Below are positions 15,629-23,871 of a DNA stretch of 28,857 nucleotides, one piece after another; position 1 is the first letter of the stretch, and each line of letters begins with the position of its first letter. The position numbers were made by a program, and so were the translations under genes. This DNA is from an uncultured Alphaproteobacteria bacterium (GTDB lineage Bacteria; Pseudomonadota; Alphaproteobacteria; Rhizobiales; Ancalomicrobiaceae): positions 1 to 28,857 of the forward strand of contig CALFRR010000012.1 of the NCBI GenBank assembly GCA_937919435.1. The letters run 5' to 3'. The notes beneath the pieces were generated by a model. The model did not search any database. It saw only the letters and a program-made list of their open reading frames with translations, and was not told the DNA's origin.

Positions 15629-16462
15629 TCAGGGCTTCGACACCTTCTCGCCGGAGGAGAAGCGGGACGGTTTCGGCGCACCCGGGCGCGACCGGGGCTC
15701 GGACGGGAAGTCGCGTTCGGCGGCCTCGATCGACTGGCGCAGGGAGTTCCAGGCGAGATTGGCGTCGAACTGCCGGTCGGAGGGCGTCTCCACCATGATC
15801 CGGTCGATGGCGCGGCGGTAGGCGGCGAGCCTCAGGCGCATCGACCGCCACACCCAGTCGACCACCCGGCCGTTCTCGTCGATCCGCGCATAGGCGTCGC
15901 GCAGCTCTTCCGCCGCCACGTCGCGGCGGGCGTCGACGGTGGCGAGCCGCTGGCGATCGTCCTCGCGGACCTTGCGGGCCTCCGCCCAGAACGGGCCGAT
16001 CAGCTGGGCGTCGGCCTGCATGTCGGCGATCAGCTTGTTCCAACGGGCCTCGCTGGAGCGGAACGGGTCGCGGCGCAGGTAGTTGTAGTAGCCGTCGGGA
16101 TCGAACTTCGGATCGATCGTGGGAATGACCCGAGTGCGCTGCATCTCGACCAGCCAGCCGCCGAACCAGTCGCGCACGTGCGGCGGACGGATCAGCGACC
16201 AGGCCCGGTCGCGCAGCGTCCCTTCCCGATCGGTCCGATTGAAGTCGGAGACGAGTTCGCCGCGGCCGTGCTTGGCGAGCGCGTCGCCGAGCGCCGGCAT
16301 CCACGAATCGTCGACGACGTTGCGTTCGGCCCGGCCGAAGTCGCCGGTCGAGCGGCCGCAGCCGACGACCAGCAGGGCGAGCCCGAGCACGGCGGCGAAC
16401 CGGCCGGTCGTGGCGACGGGGCGACGGCGGATCGGCGGAACCGGGACGGGCTCAGGGGGCAC
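15629..16462 (-). CDS. Predicted lipoprotein of unknown function
   Basis: This protein of about 277 residues has a hydrophobic signal and lipobox, RFAAVLGLALLVVGCGRS, with the lipidated Cys at residue 35. The mature part is helical and charged: DDSWMPALGDALAKHGRGELVSDFN, RDRAWSLIRPPHVRDWFGGWLVEMQRTRVI, DGYYNYLRRDPFRSSEARWNKLIADM, then a possible coiled coil around EDDRQRLATVDARRDVAAEELRDAY. The start is a GTG at 16462, overlapping the end of the small upstream gene by 11 bases; no ATG lies nearer the signal. I do not recognise a named domain. Its size and pairing suggest a conserved Rhizobiales envelope protein. Confidence 0.8.
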   Translation of the reverse strand: MPPEPVPVPPIRRRPVATTGRFAAVLGLALLVVGCGRSTGDFGRAERNVVDDSWMPALGDALAKHGRGELVSDFNRTDREGTLRDRAWSLIRPPHVRDWFGGWLVEMQRTRVIPTIDPKFDPDGYYNYLRRDPFRSSEARWNKLIADMQADAQLIGPFWAEARKVREDDRQRLATVDARRDVAAEELRDAYARIDENGRVVDWVWRSMRLRLAAYRRAIDRIMVETPSDRQFDANLAWNSLRQSIEAAERDFPSEPRSRPGAPKPSRFSSGEKVSKP

Positions 16463-16640
16463 GGCGGGAGGGCTCCGGGGGGCGCTTCGGGCGGGGTCGC
16501 ACGGGGGAAGAGGGATCGGGATCGGGGAAGCGCTCGATCCGCACACCGTCGAAGAGCCGGATCTCGCCCATCGGTCCGGTCGACCGAAGGTCGCGGACGA
16601 CGGCCGACGGCCGCTGAACGAAGGCGACCACGTCCCCCAT
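16452..16640 (-). CDS. Small conserved hypothetical protein (MGDVVAF...LFDGVR type)
   Basis: This 62-residue protein starts MGDVVAFVQRPSAVVRDLR and contains MGEIRLFDGVRIERFPDP, then a Pro/Arg-rich tail. It resembles small Rhizobiales proteins with an N-terminal VIAF-like strand and an ILFFTGVRY-like core, recalled from memory. The ATG at 16640 has AGAGGAG about nine bases upstream, which decides it over the ATG at 16721. It probably forms one transcript with the lipoprotein. A perfect CtrA-type motif lies about 115 bases upstream. The function is unknown. Confidence 0.65.
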   Translation of the reverse strand: MGDVVAFVQRPSAVVRDLRSTGPMGEIRLFDGVRIERFPDPDPSSPVRPRPKRPPEPSRRAP

Positions 16641-16752
16641 GGCTCCGTCTCCTCTGTCGAACCCGACGGGCACACGGGCCCTCTCGGTGTCGCGGTGGCG
16701 GCGGAACGGTCGCATGGCCACCTTCCGGCGTCGATCTTTCCACTCCGTATGG

Positions 16753-16767
16753 TTAACGAAGGATTAA
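16753..16767. promoter_or_regulatory. Perfect CtrA-type site (TTAA-N7-TTAA)
   Basis: TTAA at 16753-16756 and TTAA at 16764-16767 are separated by exactly seven bases, the full CtrA recognition pattern. It lies in the 204-base divergent region between the small gene (16640) and the DUF2336 gene (16845), so it could control either or both. It stands out in a region of otherwise very high GC. Confidence 0.6.
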
Positions 16768-16844
16768 ACAGGTGGGAGGATACTGATTCGCGCGGATCAC
16801 GACATCTGTCGAGGGATCCGTGCCGTGACGGACCGGGGGATCGG

Positions 16845-18041
16845 ATGGCTCGAGAGGACAGTGCTACGACCGGCAGGGTCGCCGCGCCCGAACGCGCGTC
16901 GCCGTCCCGTGTCCTGACCGATGCGGTCGATCTCTGGATCTCCGCCCCGTCCCACGAGAAGTCCGAGGTCCGCACCTTCTGCGATCTGGTCGCCGGACTG
17001 CTCGACGGCGCCGATCCGGACCGACGCCGGTACGTCGCCGAGCGGTTGGCGAAGCGAGCCGACATCTCCCCGGCGCTGGCTCGCCGGCTGGCCTCGGACG
17101 ATCCGCCGATCGCCGCGCCGATGATCGTCGGTTCGCCGGTGCTGACTTCCGCCGATCTCGTCCAGATCATGCGCTGTGGCCCGGCCCACGTCCGCCTCGT
17201 CGCGGAACGGCTCGACCTCGGCGCCGAGATCACCGCATCGCTGGTCGGCCCCCTCGGTGCCGCCGAGGCGCTGCGCCGAGCCGCCGCGGGCGCCCGCGTC
17301 ACGTCCCCGGGCACCACCTCCCGACCGTCGGATTCCGCCGCCCGCGAAGCATCGGAACCGCACCCGACGATCACGCCACCGCCGGCCGACGCCGAACCGT
17401 CGATCGCCGCCGAGACCGCACCGACGGCCGAGCCACGGGCGCGGCGGCGCACGCCGCTCGGCGACCGCGGGACGGACGATCCGGATCTCTCGCTCGCCAC
17501 CTTCCTCGCACTCGAGCCGGCGGGTCGCTGGCGGGCGATCCGCGATGCGGCGTCGGCCGTGGCCCTGCAGACGACGCGGCCGCGCGCCCGGCCGGCCGGC
17601 GAGGCGATCGGCCCGCGGCTGTTCCGCCCGCTCGCGCACGGCGACCGCGCCGGCTTCATCGAAGAACTGGCGACGGTGCTGCGGATCGGCGACGCCACCG
17701 CCGAGAAGATCCTCGACGATCCGCACGGCGAACCGCTGGCGGTGGCACTCGCCGCGCTCGGCGTCGACGAACGGACGGCGACCTCGATCCTGCTGCTCGG
17801 CCTCGGCGAGCGGGCGACCCTCGGCCAGATGCAGGATCTGTCGGCGCTCGCCGCACGGATCGGCTGGCGGACCGGCGAGCAGGTGGTCACCGGCTGGCGC
17901 GGCGGTCCGGCGAACCGGACCGAGACGATCCGGCAGGTCGATCCGGCGGAACGGCGGGACGGCCGGCGGGAGCCGGCACCGCGGGTCGAGACGCGCGACG
18001 TGCCGGCCCGGCGCAGCGGCGGACGCGGCACCACGGAGTGA
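16845..18041 (+). CDS. DUF2336 domain protein
   Basis: This 398-residue protein has an all-helical N-terminal half built of short repeats (SPSRVLTDAVDLWISAPSHEKSEVRTFCDLVAGLLDG, VAERLAKRADISPALARRLASDDPPIAAPMIVGSPVLTSADLVQIM, GPAHVRLVAERLDLGAEITASLVG), matching DUF2336. A Pro/Ala-rich linker of about 80 residues follows, then a second helical region (FRPLAHGDRAGFIEELATVLRIGDATAEKILDDPHGEPLAVALAALGVDERTATSILLLGLG). The ATG at 16845 follows a GGGGGA. The function is unknown; it is common in alphaproteobacteria. It is preceded by the CtrA-type site and ends 6 bases from the convergent DUF1491 gene. Confidence 0.82.
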   Translation: MAREDSATTGRVAAPERASPSRVLTDAVDLWISAPSHEKSEVRTFCDLVAGLLDGADPDRRRYVAERLAKRADISPALARRLASDDPPIAAPMIVGSPVLTSADLVQIMRCGPAHVRLVAERLDLGAEITASLVGPLGAAEALRRAAAGARVTSPGTTSRPSDSAAREASEPHPTITPPPADAEPSIAAETAPTAEPRARRRTPLGDRGTDDPDLSLATFLALEPAGRWRAIRDAASAVALQTTRPRARPAGEAIGPRLFRPLAHGDRAGFIEELATVLRIGDATAEKILDDPHGEPLAVALAALGVDERTATSILLLGLGERATLGQMQDLSALAARIGWRTGEQVVTGWRGGPANRTETIRQVDPAERRDGRREPAPRVETRDVPARRSGGRGTTE

Positions 18042-18047
18042 GCGGGT

Positions 18048-18434
18048 TCAGAGGCGCGGCGGCCACTCGATCACCGGAGGCGGCGGCGCCTCCGGATCGA
18101 AGGGGGGCGGCTCGATGAACGAGCGACCCTGCCGGTCCTCGATCTCGACGAACCACAGATCCGAATCGAACCGCCGTTCCGAGGCGATCCGGGCGAGCAG
18201 CGCCGGCCGGTCGATGCGGCTCGCGGTGCGCTCGAAACGGCGATCGCCGTCGCCCTCCTCCGACAGCGCCTGAGAGGCCGGCGCATAGAGGTCGTGGGTG
18301 CCGTCGAGCCGGTCGACGCCGACGAAGACCGCCCCCGCCGTGTCGTCGCCGCGATGGACGACGCCGCCGTGGGCGCCTTCGCCGAAGGCGCGGCGCAGGA
18401 GAGCGGCGACGAAGATGTCGGATCGCAGGCGCAT
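18048..18434 (-). CDS. DUF1491 family protein
   Basis: This 128-residue protein matches DUF1491: it begins MRLRSDIFVAALLRRAFGEG, then GAVFVGVDRLDGTHDLYAPA, and ends FDSDLWFVEIEDRQGRSFIEP. The family often sits next to peptidoglycan-binding and DUF5330-type genes in Rhizobiales. The function is unknown. It is 45 bases downstream of the peptidoglycan-binding protein gene on the same strand, so it may be part of that operon. The C-terminal tail is Pro-rich. Confidence 0.9.
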   Translation of the reverse strand: MRLRSDIFVAALLRRAFGEGAHGGVVHRGDDTAGAVFVGVDRLDGTHDLYAPASQALSEEGDGDRRFERTASRIDRPALLARIASERRFDSDLWFVEIEDRQGRSFIEPPPFDPEAPPPPVIEWPPRL

Positions 18435-18479
18435 CGACGGGGCTCCTCGGGCAATCGCGCGCGGCCGGGGGAGACCGGC

Positions 18480-19457
18480 TCAGCGGCGCGCCTGACTCGG
18501 GCCGCCGGCCATCAGATCATAGACCAACCGGTCGCTCGGTTTGCCCGACACCGGCCAGCCGCGATCGGCTTCGTAGCGTTTCACCGCGGCGATCGAGTGC
18601 TCGTCCCAACGGCCGTCCGCCTTGACCGGACCGTAGCCGGCGGCGACCAGCGCACGCTGGATCTTCTGGAGGCGTTCGTCGCCGCCCTTGGCGAGCGGCT
18701 CGCGCTGGGCCCGGCGGATCGTCGCGGGGGCGACCGGCGCGGCGATCTCGACCACCGAGGGATCGCCGCCGGCCGGCCAGGCGACGGCATCGGCGGCGGG
18801 AAAGCGGGCCGCCGGGGCGGGGACCGGCGCCGGCGCCGGCTGTGCCGCGGTGCGGGTCGGGGCGGCCGGAGCGATCGCGACCGGCTGAGCGGCGGGCGCC
18901 GCGGTCGTCGGGATCGAGCCGGTCTGAAGGGTTGCGGTGGCGCGCACCGCGGCGATCAGCAGATCGGAGGGCTCGCCGGTCGGGGTGGCCCCGAGCCGCT
19001 TCTCGAAGGCGCGGATCGCGTCCGACGTGGCCGGGCCGAGGACGCCGTCGAGCGGGCCGGTGTAGAAGCCACGGTCGCGCAACGCCGACTGCAACTCCTG
19101 GATCGCCGCCGGATCGAGAGCGGCGGTCGGGCGGGGGCGCGGCAGCACGCTGGGCACCGGACCCGGCACGGCGGACGGCTGGAGGGTCGGCGCCGGGGTC
19201 GGCAGCGGCACGGCGGCACGCGGCGAATCCGCGGCACGGGTGGCGAAGAACGGATGGGGATGCGGCGCCGGCTGATGGGCGAGCGCGTTGACCACCACCA
19301 TTCCGACGCCGAGGACCGACAGCAGGATGCCGCCGGAGGTCGCCGGATGGGTCAGGACGAGGTCGATCAGACGCTGCGGCAGACCGCCGGCCGGAACCGG
19401 ATCGTCGTCGACGCGACGATCGCGCGGCATCGATCGGGGGGCGTAGGGGGCGTTCAT
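18480..19457 (-). CDS. Membrane protein with two peptidoglycan-binding domains
   Basis: This 325-residue protein has one membrane helix at about 41-60 (SGGILLSVLGVGMVVVNALA), then Pro/Ala-rich linkers and two PG_binding_1 domains. The first is at about 116-172 (AIQELQSALRDRGFYTGPLDGVLGPATSDAIRAFEKRLG). The second is C-terminal, about 258-318 (RLQKIQRALVAAGYGPVKADGRWDEHSIAAVKRYEADRGW). The cytoplasmic N-terminus is about 40 residues. It probably contacts the cell wall from the inner membrane. The ATG overlaps the histidine kinase stop in an ATGA quartet, so kinase and wall-binding protein are co-translated; a wall-sensing link is inferred. Confidence 0.9.
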   Translation of the reverse strand: MNAPYAPRSMPRDRRVDDDPVPAGGLPQRLIDLVLTHPATSGGILLSVLGVGMVVVNALAHQPAPHPHPFFATRAADSPRAAVPLPTPAPTLQPSAVPGPVPSVLPRPRPTAALDPAAIQELQSALRDRGFYTGPLDGVLGPATSDAIRAFEKRLGATPTGEPSDLLIAAVRATATLQTGSIPTTAAPAAQPVAIAPAAPTRTAAQPAPAPVPAPAARFPAADAVAWPAGGDPSVVEIAAPVAPATIRRAQREPLAKGGDERLQKIQRALVAAGYGPVKADGRWDEHSIAAVKRYEADRGWPVSGKPSDRLVYDLMAGGPSQARR

Positions 19458-21271
19458 GCGCGCTTCTGCCTGGGTTCGTTCGGGACGACGGCCTGCCGCA
19501 GGTCGACGATGCGGCCGGGAGCGGAGAGCGTCTCGGCGACCAGCGGCAGACGGACGGTGACCCGGGTGCCTTCTCCGATCCGGCTCTCGATCCGCATGGT
19601 ACCGCCGTGCAGGGCGGCGAGACCCTTGACCACCGACAGACCGAGACCGGTTCCCTGGTGGCGGCGATCGTAGCCGGAATCGGCCTGGACGAAGGGCGTC
19701 CCGAGCCGGGCGAGATCCGCTTCGGAGATGCCGATGCCGGTGTCCGAGACCCAGATCGCCACCTGCGGTCCCTCGCGCCGCGCGCCGAAGCGCACCTGAC
19801 CGCCGCGGTCGGTGAACTTCACCGCGTTGGACAGGAGGTTGATCAGGATCTGACGGCAGGCCCTGCGGTCGGCGACGATCTCGGGGATGTCGCGGATCGG
19901 TTCGAGCGTCAGCCGCAGGCCGCGCTCCTCCGCCTGCAGGGTCATCATCCCGGCGATCCCGGCCAGCAGGTCGGCGAGATCGAAGCCATCGGGAACCACG
20001 TCGAAGGTGCCGTTCTCGATCTTCGACATGTCGAGGATGTCGTTGACCACCTGAAGCAGATGGGCACCGGATTCGTGGATCAGCCCGACGTATTCCTTCT
20101 GGCGACCGTCGGCGAGATCACCGCAGACGCCGGAACCGAGCATCTCCGAGAAGCCGATGATCGCGTTGAGCGGGGTGCGCAGTTCGTGGCTGACGTTGGC
20201 CAGGAACCGGGTCTTGGCGAGATTGGCGACCTCGGCCGCCTCGCGGGAGCGCGAAACCTCGACCTCCTGGGCCTTGCGTTCGGTGATGTCGCGGGTCACC
20301 GCGACCACCCGGGCGTTGCCGGCGACCGGATCGGGCTCGGACAGCGGACGGCACCGCATCTCCAACCAGAGCCAACGGCCGAGCCCGTCGGGCTCCTCGA
20401 TCCGCAGCCGGAACTCGACCTGACTGGTGCGCCCGCGTTCGGCGGCGTCGGCGAGCGCGGTCAGATAGGCGGGACGATCGCCGACGTGGACCATCCGGAA
20501 GAAACCGTCGCCGCGCACCGCGGTCGGGGCGAGGCCGAGCACCCGCTCGACGGCGGGCGTGACGAAGACGATGTCGCCGTTCGCCGCGTGTCCGGTGACG
20601 ATGTCGGAGATGTTGTCGGCGACGAGCCGATAATGACGGCCGCGACGGCGGGCGATCTCCTCGGCGGCGCGATGCAGCGCCTCCATCCGCAGGGCCAGAC
20701 CGCCCATGTAGACGACCGCCAGGAACGGCACCAGCGAGCGCAGGCCGAAGCCGACCGCGGCGACCGGCGGCAGTACGCCGGCGACGTCGAGGCCGCCGAT
20801 CAGACCGAGGGCGGCGAAGGCGGCGACGAAGGCGATGCGGGTGACGTCGCGACGGCCGGACAGTGCCGCTTCCATCGGCACGATGCCGAGCGCGAACAGC
20901 GCCTGCGAGGAGAGACCGCCGGTGAAGGCGGCGACCCAGGCGAGAAGGCCGGCGGTGATCACCGCGAAGGCGAGGTGGCCATGGGTCATCCGGCCGGTCT
21001 GCGACACCCACAGGGCGATCGGCGCCGGCGACAGGAGACCGGCGAGCGCCACCGCTTCGACCGGACCCGGTCGCCCCCAGACGCTGAGGTAGACCGGCAG
21101 CAGGGCGAGCGCCATCAGGCCGACGAACAGGTTCGAGGCGATGAAGGCCCGATGCCGGCGCCACTCGAGCGGGTCGGCGGTGGCGCGCACGTGGACCAGT
21201 CCGTCGACGAAGCGATCGAGAGCGGCCCAGGGCCCCTGATGAGAAGACTCGTTCACTGACACACTCACCAT
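19454..21271 (-). CDS. PAS-domain sensor histidine kinase, DivJ/PleC-like
   Basis: With the start at 21271 the product has 605 residues. Residues about 43-198 hold several membrane helices, about 215-333 a PAS domain ending VTRDITERK. HisKA has phospho-acceptor H362 in VSHELRTPLNAIIGFSEML. The ATPase has an N-box around N478 (QILINLLSNAVKF), DTGIGI at 510-515 and GTGLGLSVVKGL. The tail of the motif FVQADSGYDRRHQGTGLG resembles the alphaproteobacterial DivJ/PleC/PdhS cell-cycle group, which feeds DivK and CtrA. The start is uncertain: a second ATG at 21316 is in frame but lies only 8 bases from a CtrA-like motif at 21324-21338, favouring 21271. Cell-cycle role is inferred, not shown. Confidence 0.88.
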   Translation of the reverse strand: MVSVSVNESSHQGPWAALDRFVDGLVHVRATADPLEWRRHRAFIASNLFVGLMALALLPVYLSVWGRPGPVEAVALAGLLSPAPIALWVSQTGRMTHGHLAFAVITAGLLAWVAAFTGGLSSQALFALGIVPMEAALSGRRDVTRIAFVAAFAALGLIGGLDVAGVLPPVAAVGFGLRSLVPFLAVVYMGGLALRMEALHRAAEEIARRRGRHYRLVADNISDIVTGHAANGDIVFVTPAVERVLGLAPTAVRGDGFFRMVHVGDRPAYLTALADAAERGRTSQVEFRLRIEEPDGLGRWLWLEMRCRPLSEPDPVAGNARVVAVTRDITERKAQEVEVSRSREAAEVANLAKTRFLANVSHELRTPLNAIIGFSEMLGSGVCGDLADGRQKEYVGLIHESGAHLLQVVNDILDMSKIENGTFDVVPDGFDLADLLAGIAGMMTLQAEERGLRLTLEPIRDIPEIVADRRACRQILINLLSNAVKFTDRGGQVRFGARREGPQVAIWVSDTGIGISEADLARLGTPFVQADSGYDRRHQGTGLGLSVVKGLAALHGGTMRIESRIGEGTRVTVRLPLVAETLSAPGRIVDLRQAVVPNEPRQKRA

Positions 21272-21323
21272 ACGCGGCACCACCCCGACGGGCGCGACCG
21301 GAGCGAAGCTTCGCATCCGCCGC

Positions 21324-21338
21324 TTAACAGCCTGTTGA
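21324..21338. promoter_or_regulatory. CtrA-like site, one mismatch (kinase/DUF5330 intergenic)
   Basis: TTAA at 21324-21327, seven bases, then TTGA at 21335-21338. This differs by one base from TTAA-N7-TTAA. It lies in the 297-base divergent region between the histidine kinase and the DUF5330 gene, 53 bases before the kinase start chosen here. The rest of this interval holds no gene that I can support. Confidence 0.4.
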
Positions 21339-21568
21339 AGAGAAGTGGATCGCGAGACCGATCGGTCCCTCCGCGCGCCCGCGGCGGAGAGCGGCGCGTG
21401 CCCCGGGGAACCCGACCGGGAGAAGAAGAATCGAAGACGCATCGAATTTGAACGATCGCTCGAACCCCGATTTCACCGGCCGATGGCAGTGTGGCGAGGC
21501 GACCGGGAAGGGTCGCGACGCCCGGCCGGGGACCCGTGACCGGTGCGCCCGTCGGAGGATTCTGCGAG

Positions 21569-21964
21569 ATGTTCTTCCTGCTCAGAGCCGCCTTCTGGCT
21601 CTCCCTGGTGGTGCTTCTGATCCCGAGCGGCGAGGAGACGACCTCGGTCGCCCAACCCGCTCGATCGGTGTCGCCGTTCGAGGCGGTCGGCGCGGCGCAT
21701 TCGACCTACGAGGATCTCAAGGGCTTCTGCGGACGCAATCCCGACACCTGCCAGACCGGACGGGTGATCGCCGACGGATTCGCGGCCAAGGCCCGCACCG
21801 GCGCCCGGTGGGTCTACGAACAGCTCGATCCGAAGGACACCACCGCCACCGGATCGACGCCGGTTCCGGCCGGAGAGGCCGCCCCGCCGGCCGCTTCGGC
21901 GAAGGACGTGCGCGCCCCGCGCCCGATCGCCGGGCCGCTGCCGATCCCGCGTCCGGCGGTCTGA
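21569..21964 (+). CDS. DUF5330 family membrane-associated protein
   Basis: This 131-residue protein starts with a hydrophobic segment (MFFLLRAAFWLSLVVLLIPSG) that may be a signal anchor. A small conserved part follows, SPFEAVGAAHSTYEDLKGFCGRNPDTCQTGRVIADGFAAKARTGARWVYEQL, containing two cysteines in the FCGRNPDTC motif typical of DUF5330. The C-terminal 45 residues are Pro/Ala-rich. The ATG at 21569 has GGAGG at 21554-21558, so the longer upstream frame is rejected. The function is unknown. Confidence 0.87.
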   Translation: MFFLLRAAFWLSLVVLLIPSGEETTSVAQPARSVSPFEAVGAAHSTYEDLKGFCGRNPDTCQTGRVIADGFAAKARTGARWVYEQLDPKDTTATGSTPVPAGEAAPPAASAKDVRAPRPIAGPLPIPRPAV

Positions 21965-21990
21965 TCCGGGACGGTCGCCGGCAGAGCGGT

Positions 21991-22018
21991 TTGCCAACGC
22001 CTCGGGAGGGGCTATAGA
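21991..22018 (+). promoter_or_regulatory. Candidate sigma-70 promoter of the SufE gene
   Basis: TTGCCA at 21991-21996 and TATAGA at 22013-22018 are separated by 16 bases. The start of transcription would fall near 22025, about 20 bases before the TTG start, leaving room for the GGGAG ribosome-binding site near 22029. Confidence 0.45.
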
Positions 22019-22044
22019 AAGGCGAACCGGGAGATCCTGCCCCC

Positions 22045-22473
22045 TTGCAGACCATCGACGACATCCTCTCCGACTTCGACGTCATCGACGACTGGGAAGA
22101 GCGTTACCGCTACATCATCGAACTCGGGCGGGGGCTCGATCCGATCGACGAAGCGGCGCGCAACGACGCCAACAAGGTGCGCGGCTGCGCCAGTCAGGTC
22201 TGGCTGGTCACCCGGATCGAAGCGAGCGCCGACGGCGATCCGCGCCTGTTCTTCACCGGCGATTCGGACGCCCACATCGTCAAGGGACTGGTCGCGGTGA
22301 TCCTGGCGATCTTCTCCGGTCACCGGGCGAGCGAGATTCAGGCGCTCGACCCCGAACCGATCTTCGACACGCTGCATCTGCGCGAACACCTCACACCGCA
22401 ACGGGCCAACGGCGTCGCCTCGATGATCGAGCGGATCCGCCGCGAAGCGACGATCGCCCGCGGCGGCGCTTGA
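22045..22473 (+). CDS. sufE: SufE family cysteine desulfurase sulfur acceptor
   Basis: This 142-residue protein fits SufE: IDDILSDFDVIDDWEERYRYIIELGRGLDPIDEAARNDANKVRGCASQVWLV, with the persulfide-accepting Cys at residue 48 in VRGCASQVW. FFTGDSDAHIVKGLVAVILAIFSG and HLTPQRANGVASMIERIR are also family features. It takes sulfur from the SufS desulfurase and passes it to the Suf scaffold for Fe-S cluster assembly in the cytoplasm. The start is a TTG at 22045; the next Met is far inside the protein. It is isolated from other suf genes here. The end converges with the DUF6456 gene 27 bases away. Confidence 0.93.
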   Translation: MQTIDDILSDFDVIDDWEERYRYIIELGRGLDPIDEAARNDANKVRGCASQVWLVTRIEASADGDPRLFFTGDSDAHIVKGLVAVILAIFSGHRASEIQALDPEPIFDTLHLREHLTPQRANGVASMIERIRREATIARGGA

Positions 22474-22500
22474 AATCGACCCCTCGCCGACGCGGCCGCT

Positions 22501-23361
22501 TCAGGCTCCCCCCGGCGGTGTCCCCCCGCCGATCGCCGGCCGATGGTCCGGTGTCCCCCAACCGCGGATGCGCCTCGCCCGCTCGGGACCGATCGCCCGT
22601 TCTTCGAGACCGTAGTGGCCGGCGAGCCGGCCGAGCGCGATGTCGAGCACCACCTTGGCCGAGCGGGCCGGCCACCGCCGCCGGGCCTCGACCTCCTCGA
22701 GCCCCCTCAGGAAACAGCAGACGTCGAGAAGCAGATCGGCGAGATCGCCGTCGACCGCATCGAGCGCCGCGCGGACCCGATCGCGAGCGGCGAGCGTCCG
22801 GTCGGCGAGGTCTTCCACGCCGCCGCGACCGCCGCCGCCGATCCGGCCGATCGACCAGTTCGAGGTCACCGTCGGCATCATCCGGGCGAGCGTGAAGTCG
22901 CGCCGCAACCGCTCTCCGGCGGCGAGGCGGTCGGCGGAGACGAGGCTGCGGCCGTCCCGGTCCCGCCGTCGGGCGAGCCGCGCGAGCGGGCTCTCGTCGA
23001 GATCGACCAGCACGTCCGGCCCGTCCACGTCGATCCGCCGACGGGCGAAGTGGCCGTGGCCGGCGCGGGCCGGATCGAGACCGGTGGCGGCGGCGAGCAC
23101 CCGCGCACGTCCCGCGGCGGTCGCGACCAACCGGATCTCGCCGCCGTCGGGATCGGCCCGCCGTTCGACCAGTCCGGCGTCGAGAAGGGCCGCGATCACC
23201 TCCGGCTCGGCCCGCATCCGTTTCAATCCTTCGGGACCGACGGTGCGCAGGGTCGGCGGATCCCCTGGAACCCAGATCGCCTCGGTCTCCGCGAGGCGGG
23301 CGAGGAGGCGGTCGCCGCGGCGATCGGCCTCGCGGAACGACGACATCGGACCGGCGGTCAT
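22501..23361 (-). CDS. DUF6456 domain protein
   Basis: This 286-residue protein contains the DUF6456 signature, SPLARLARRRDRDGRSLVSADRLAAGERLRRDFTLARMMPTVTSNW, at about 124-169. The N-terminal part (GPEGLKRMRAEPEVIAALLDAGLVERR, EIRLVATAAGRARVLAA) looks like a winged-helix fold. After a Gly-rich loop comes a helical region with LDAVDGDLADLLLDVCCFLRGLEEVEARRRWPARSAKVVLDIALGRLAGHYG, reminiscent of a DNA-binding helix bundle. The ATG at 23361 overlaps the DnaA-like gene stop in an ATGA quartet. A DNA-binding regulator is likely but not proven. Confidence 0.82.
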   Translation of the reverse strand: MTAGPMSSFREADRRGDRLLARLAETEAIWVPGDPPTLRTVGPEGLKRMRAEPEVIAALLDAGLVERRADPDGGEIRLVATAAGRARVLAAATGLDPARAGHGHFARRRIDVDGPDVLVDLDESPLARLARRRDRDGRSLVSADRLAAGERLRRDFTLARMMPTVTSNWSIGRIGGGGRGGVEDLADRTLAARDRVRAALDAVDGDLADLLLDVCCFLRGLEEVEARRRWPARSAKVVLDIALGRLAGHYGLEERAIGPERARRIRGWGTPDHRPAIGGGTPPGGA

Positions 23362-23825
23362 GCATCGCCTCCCAACCGGCCCGAGAAGTCCCGCCAGAGA
23401 TCCGTCGCCGTCTCGATCGCGGTGACCACTCGATCGACGCGCGGATCGTCCCGCCGGTCCTCGACCACCCGACAGGCATGGGCGACGGTGGTGCGGTCGC
23501 GATCGAACCGGCGGCCGACCTCGGTCAGCGGCAGCATCAGCCAGACGTGGGCGACGTACATCGCCACCTGACGGGCGAAGGCGATCTGCGCGACGCAGCG
23601 GGTGTCCGCGTGCAGTTGAGCGAGGCTGGTCTGGAAGGCATGGGCGACGATCGCCTCCAGGCATCGGCAGCGAGCTTCGACCTCGTCGGTGACGACCGAT
23701 CTGGCCGCTCTTCGGCGCCGTGTCGCGTGCGCGACCGGTTCTCTGCGATCGAGCAACCGCGGGGGATGCGAACGGTCCGGGAGGCACGAGGCCCCCCGAC
23801 CGCTCCCCAATTCCGAAATGTCCAT
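23358..23825 (-). CDS. DnaA C-terminal-like HTH protein
   Basis: This 155-residue protein lacks the DnaA ATPase but has its C-terminal DNA-binding fold: ARQVAMYVAHVWLMLPLTEVGRRFDRDRTTVAHACRVVEDRRDDPRV, with the DnaA-signature-like RDRTTVAHACRVV at about 109-121. The N-terminal 45 residues are basic and low in complexity. The ATG at 23825 has GGAGG nine bases upstream; the longer frame to 23927 is rejected. It may bind DnaA-box-like sites without initiating replication. It is coupled to DUF6456, a common alphaproteobacterial pairing as I recall. Confidence 0.85.
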   Translation of the reverse strand: MDISELGSGRGASCLPDRSHPPRLLDRREPVAHATRRRRAARSVVTDEVEARCRCLEAIVAHAFQTSLAQLHADTRCVAQIAFARQVAMYVAHVWLMLPLTEVGRRFDRDRTTVAHACRVVEDRRDDPRVDRVVTAIETATDLWRDFSGRLGGDA

Positions 23826-23871
23826 GACGTTGGCCTCCGCCCTCGGAGAGATAGGAATAAAAACCTCTCGA

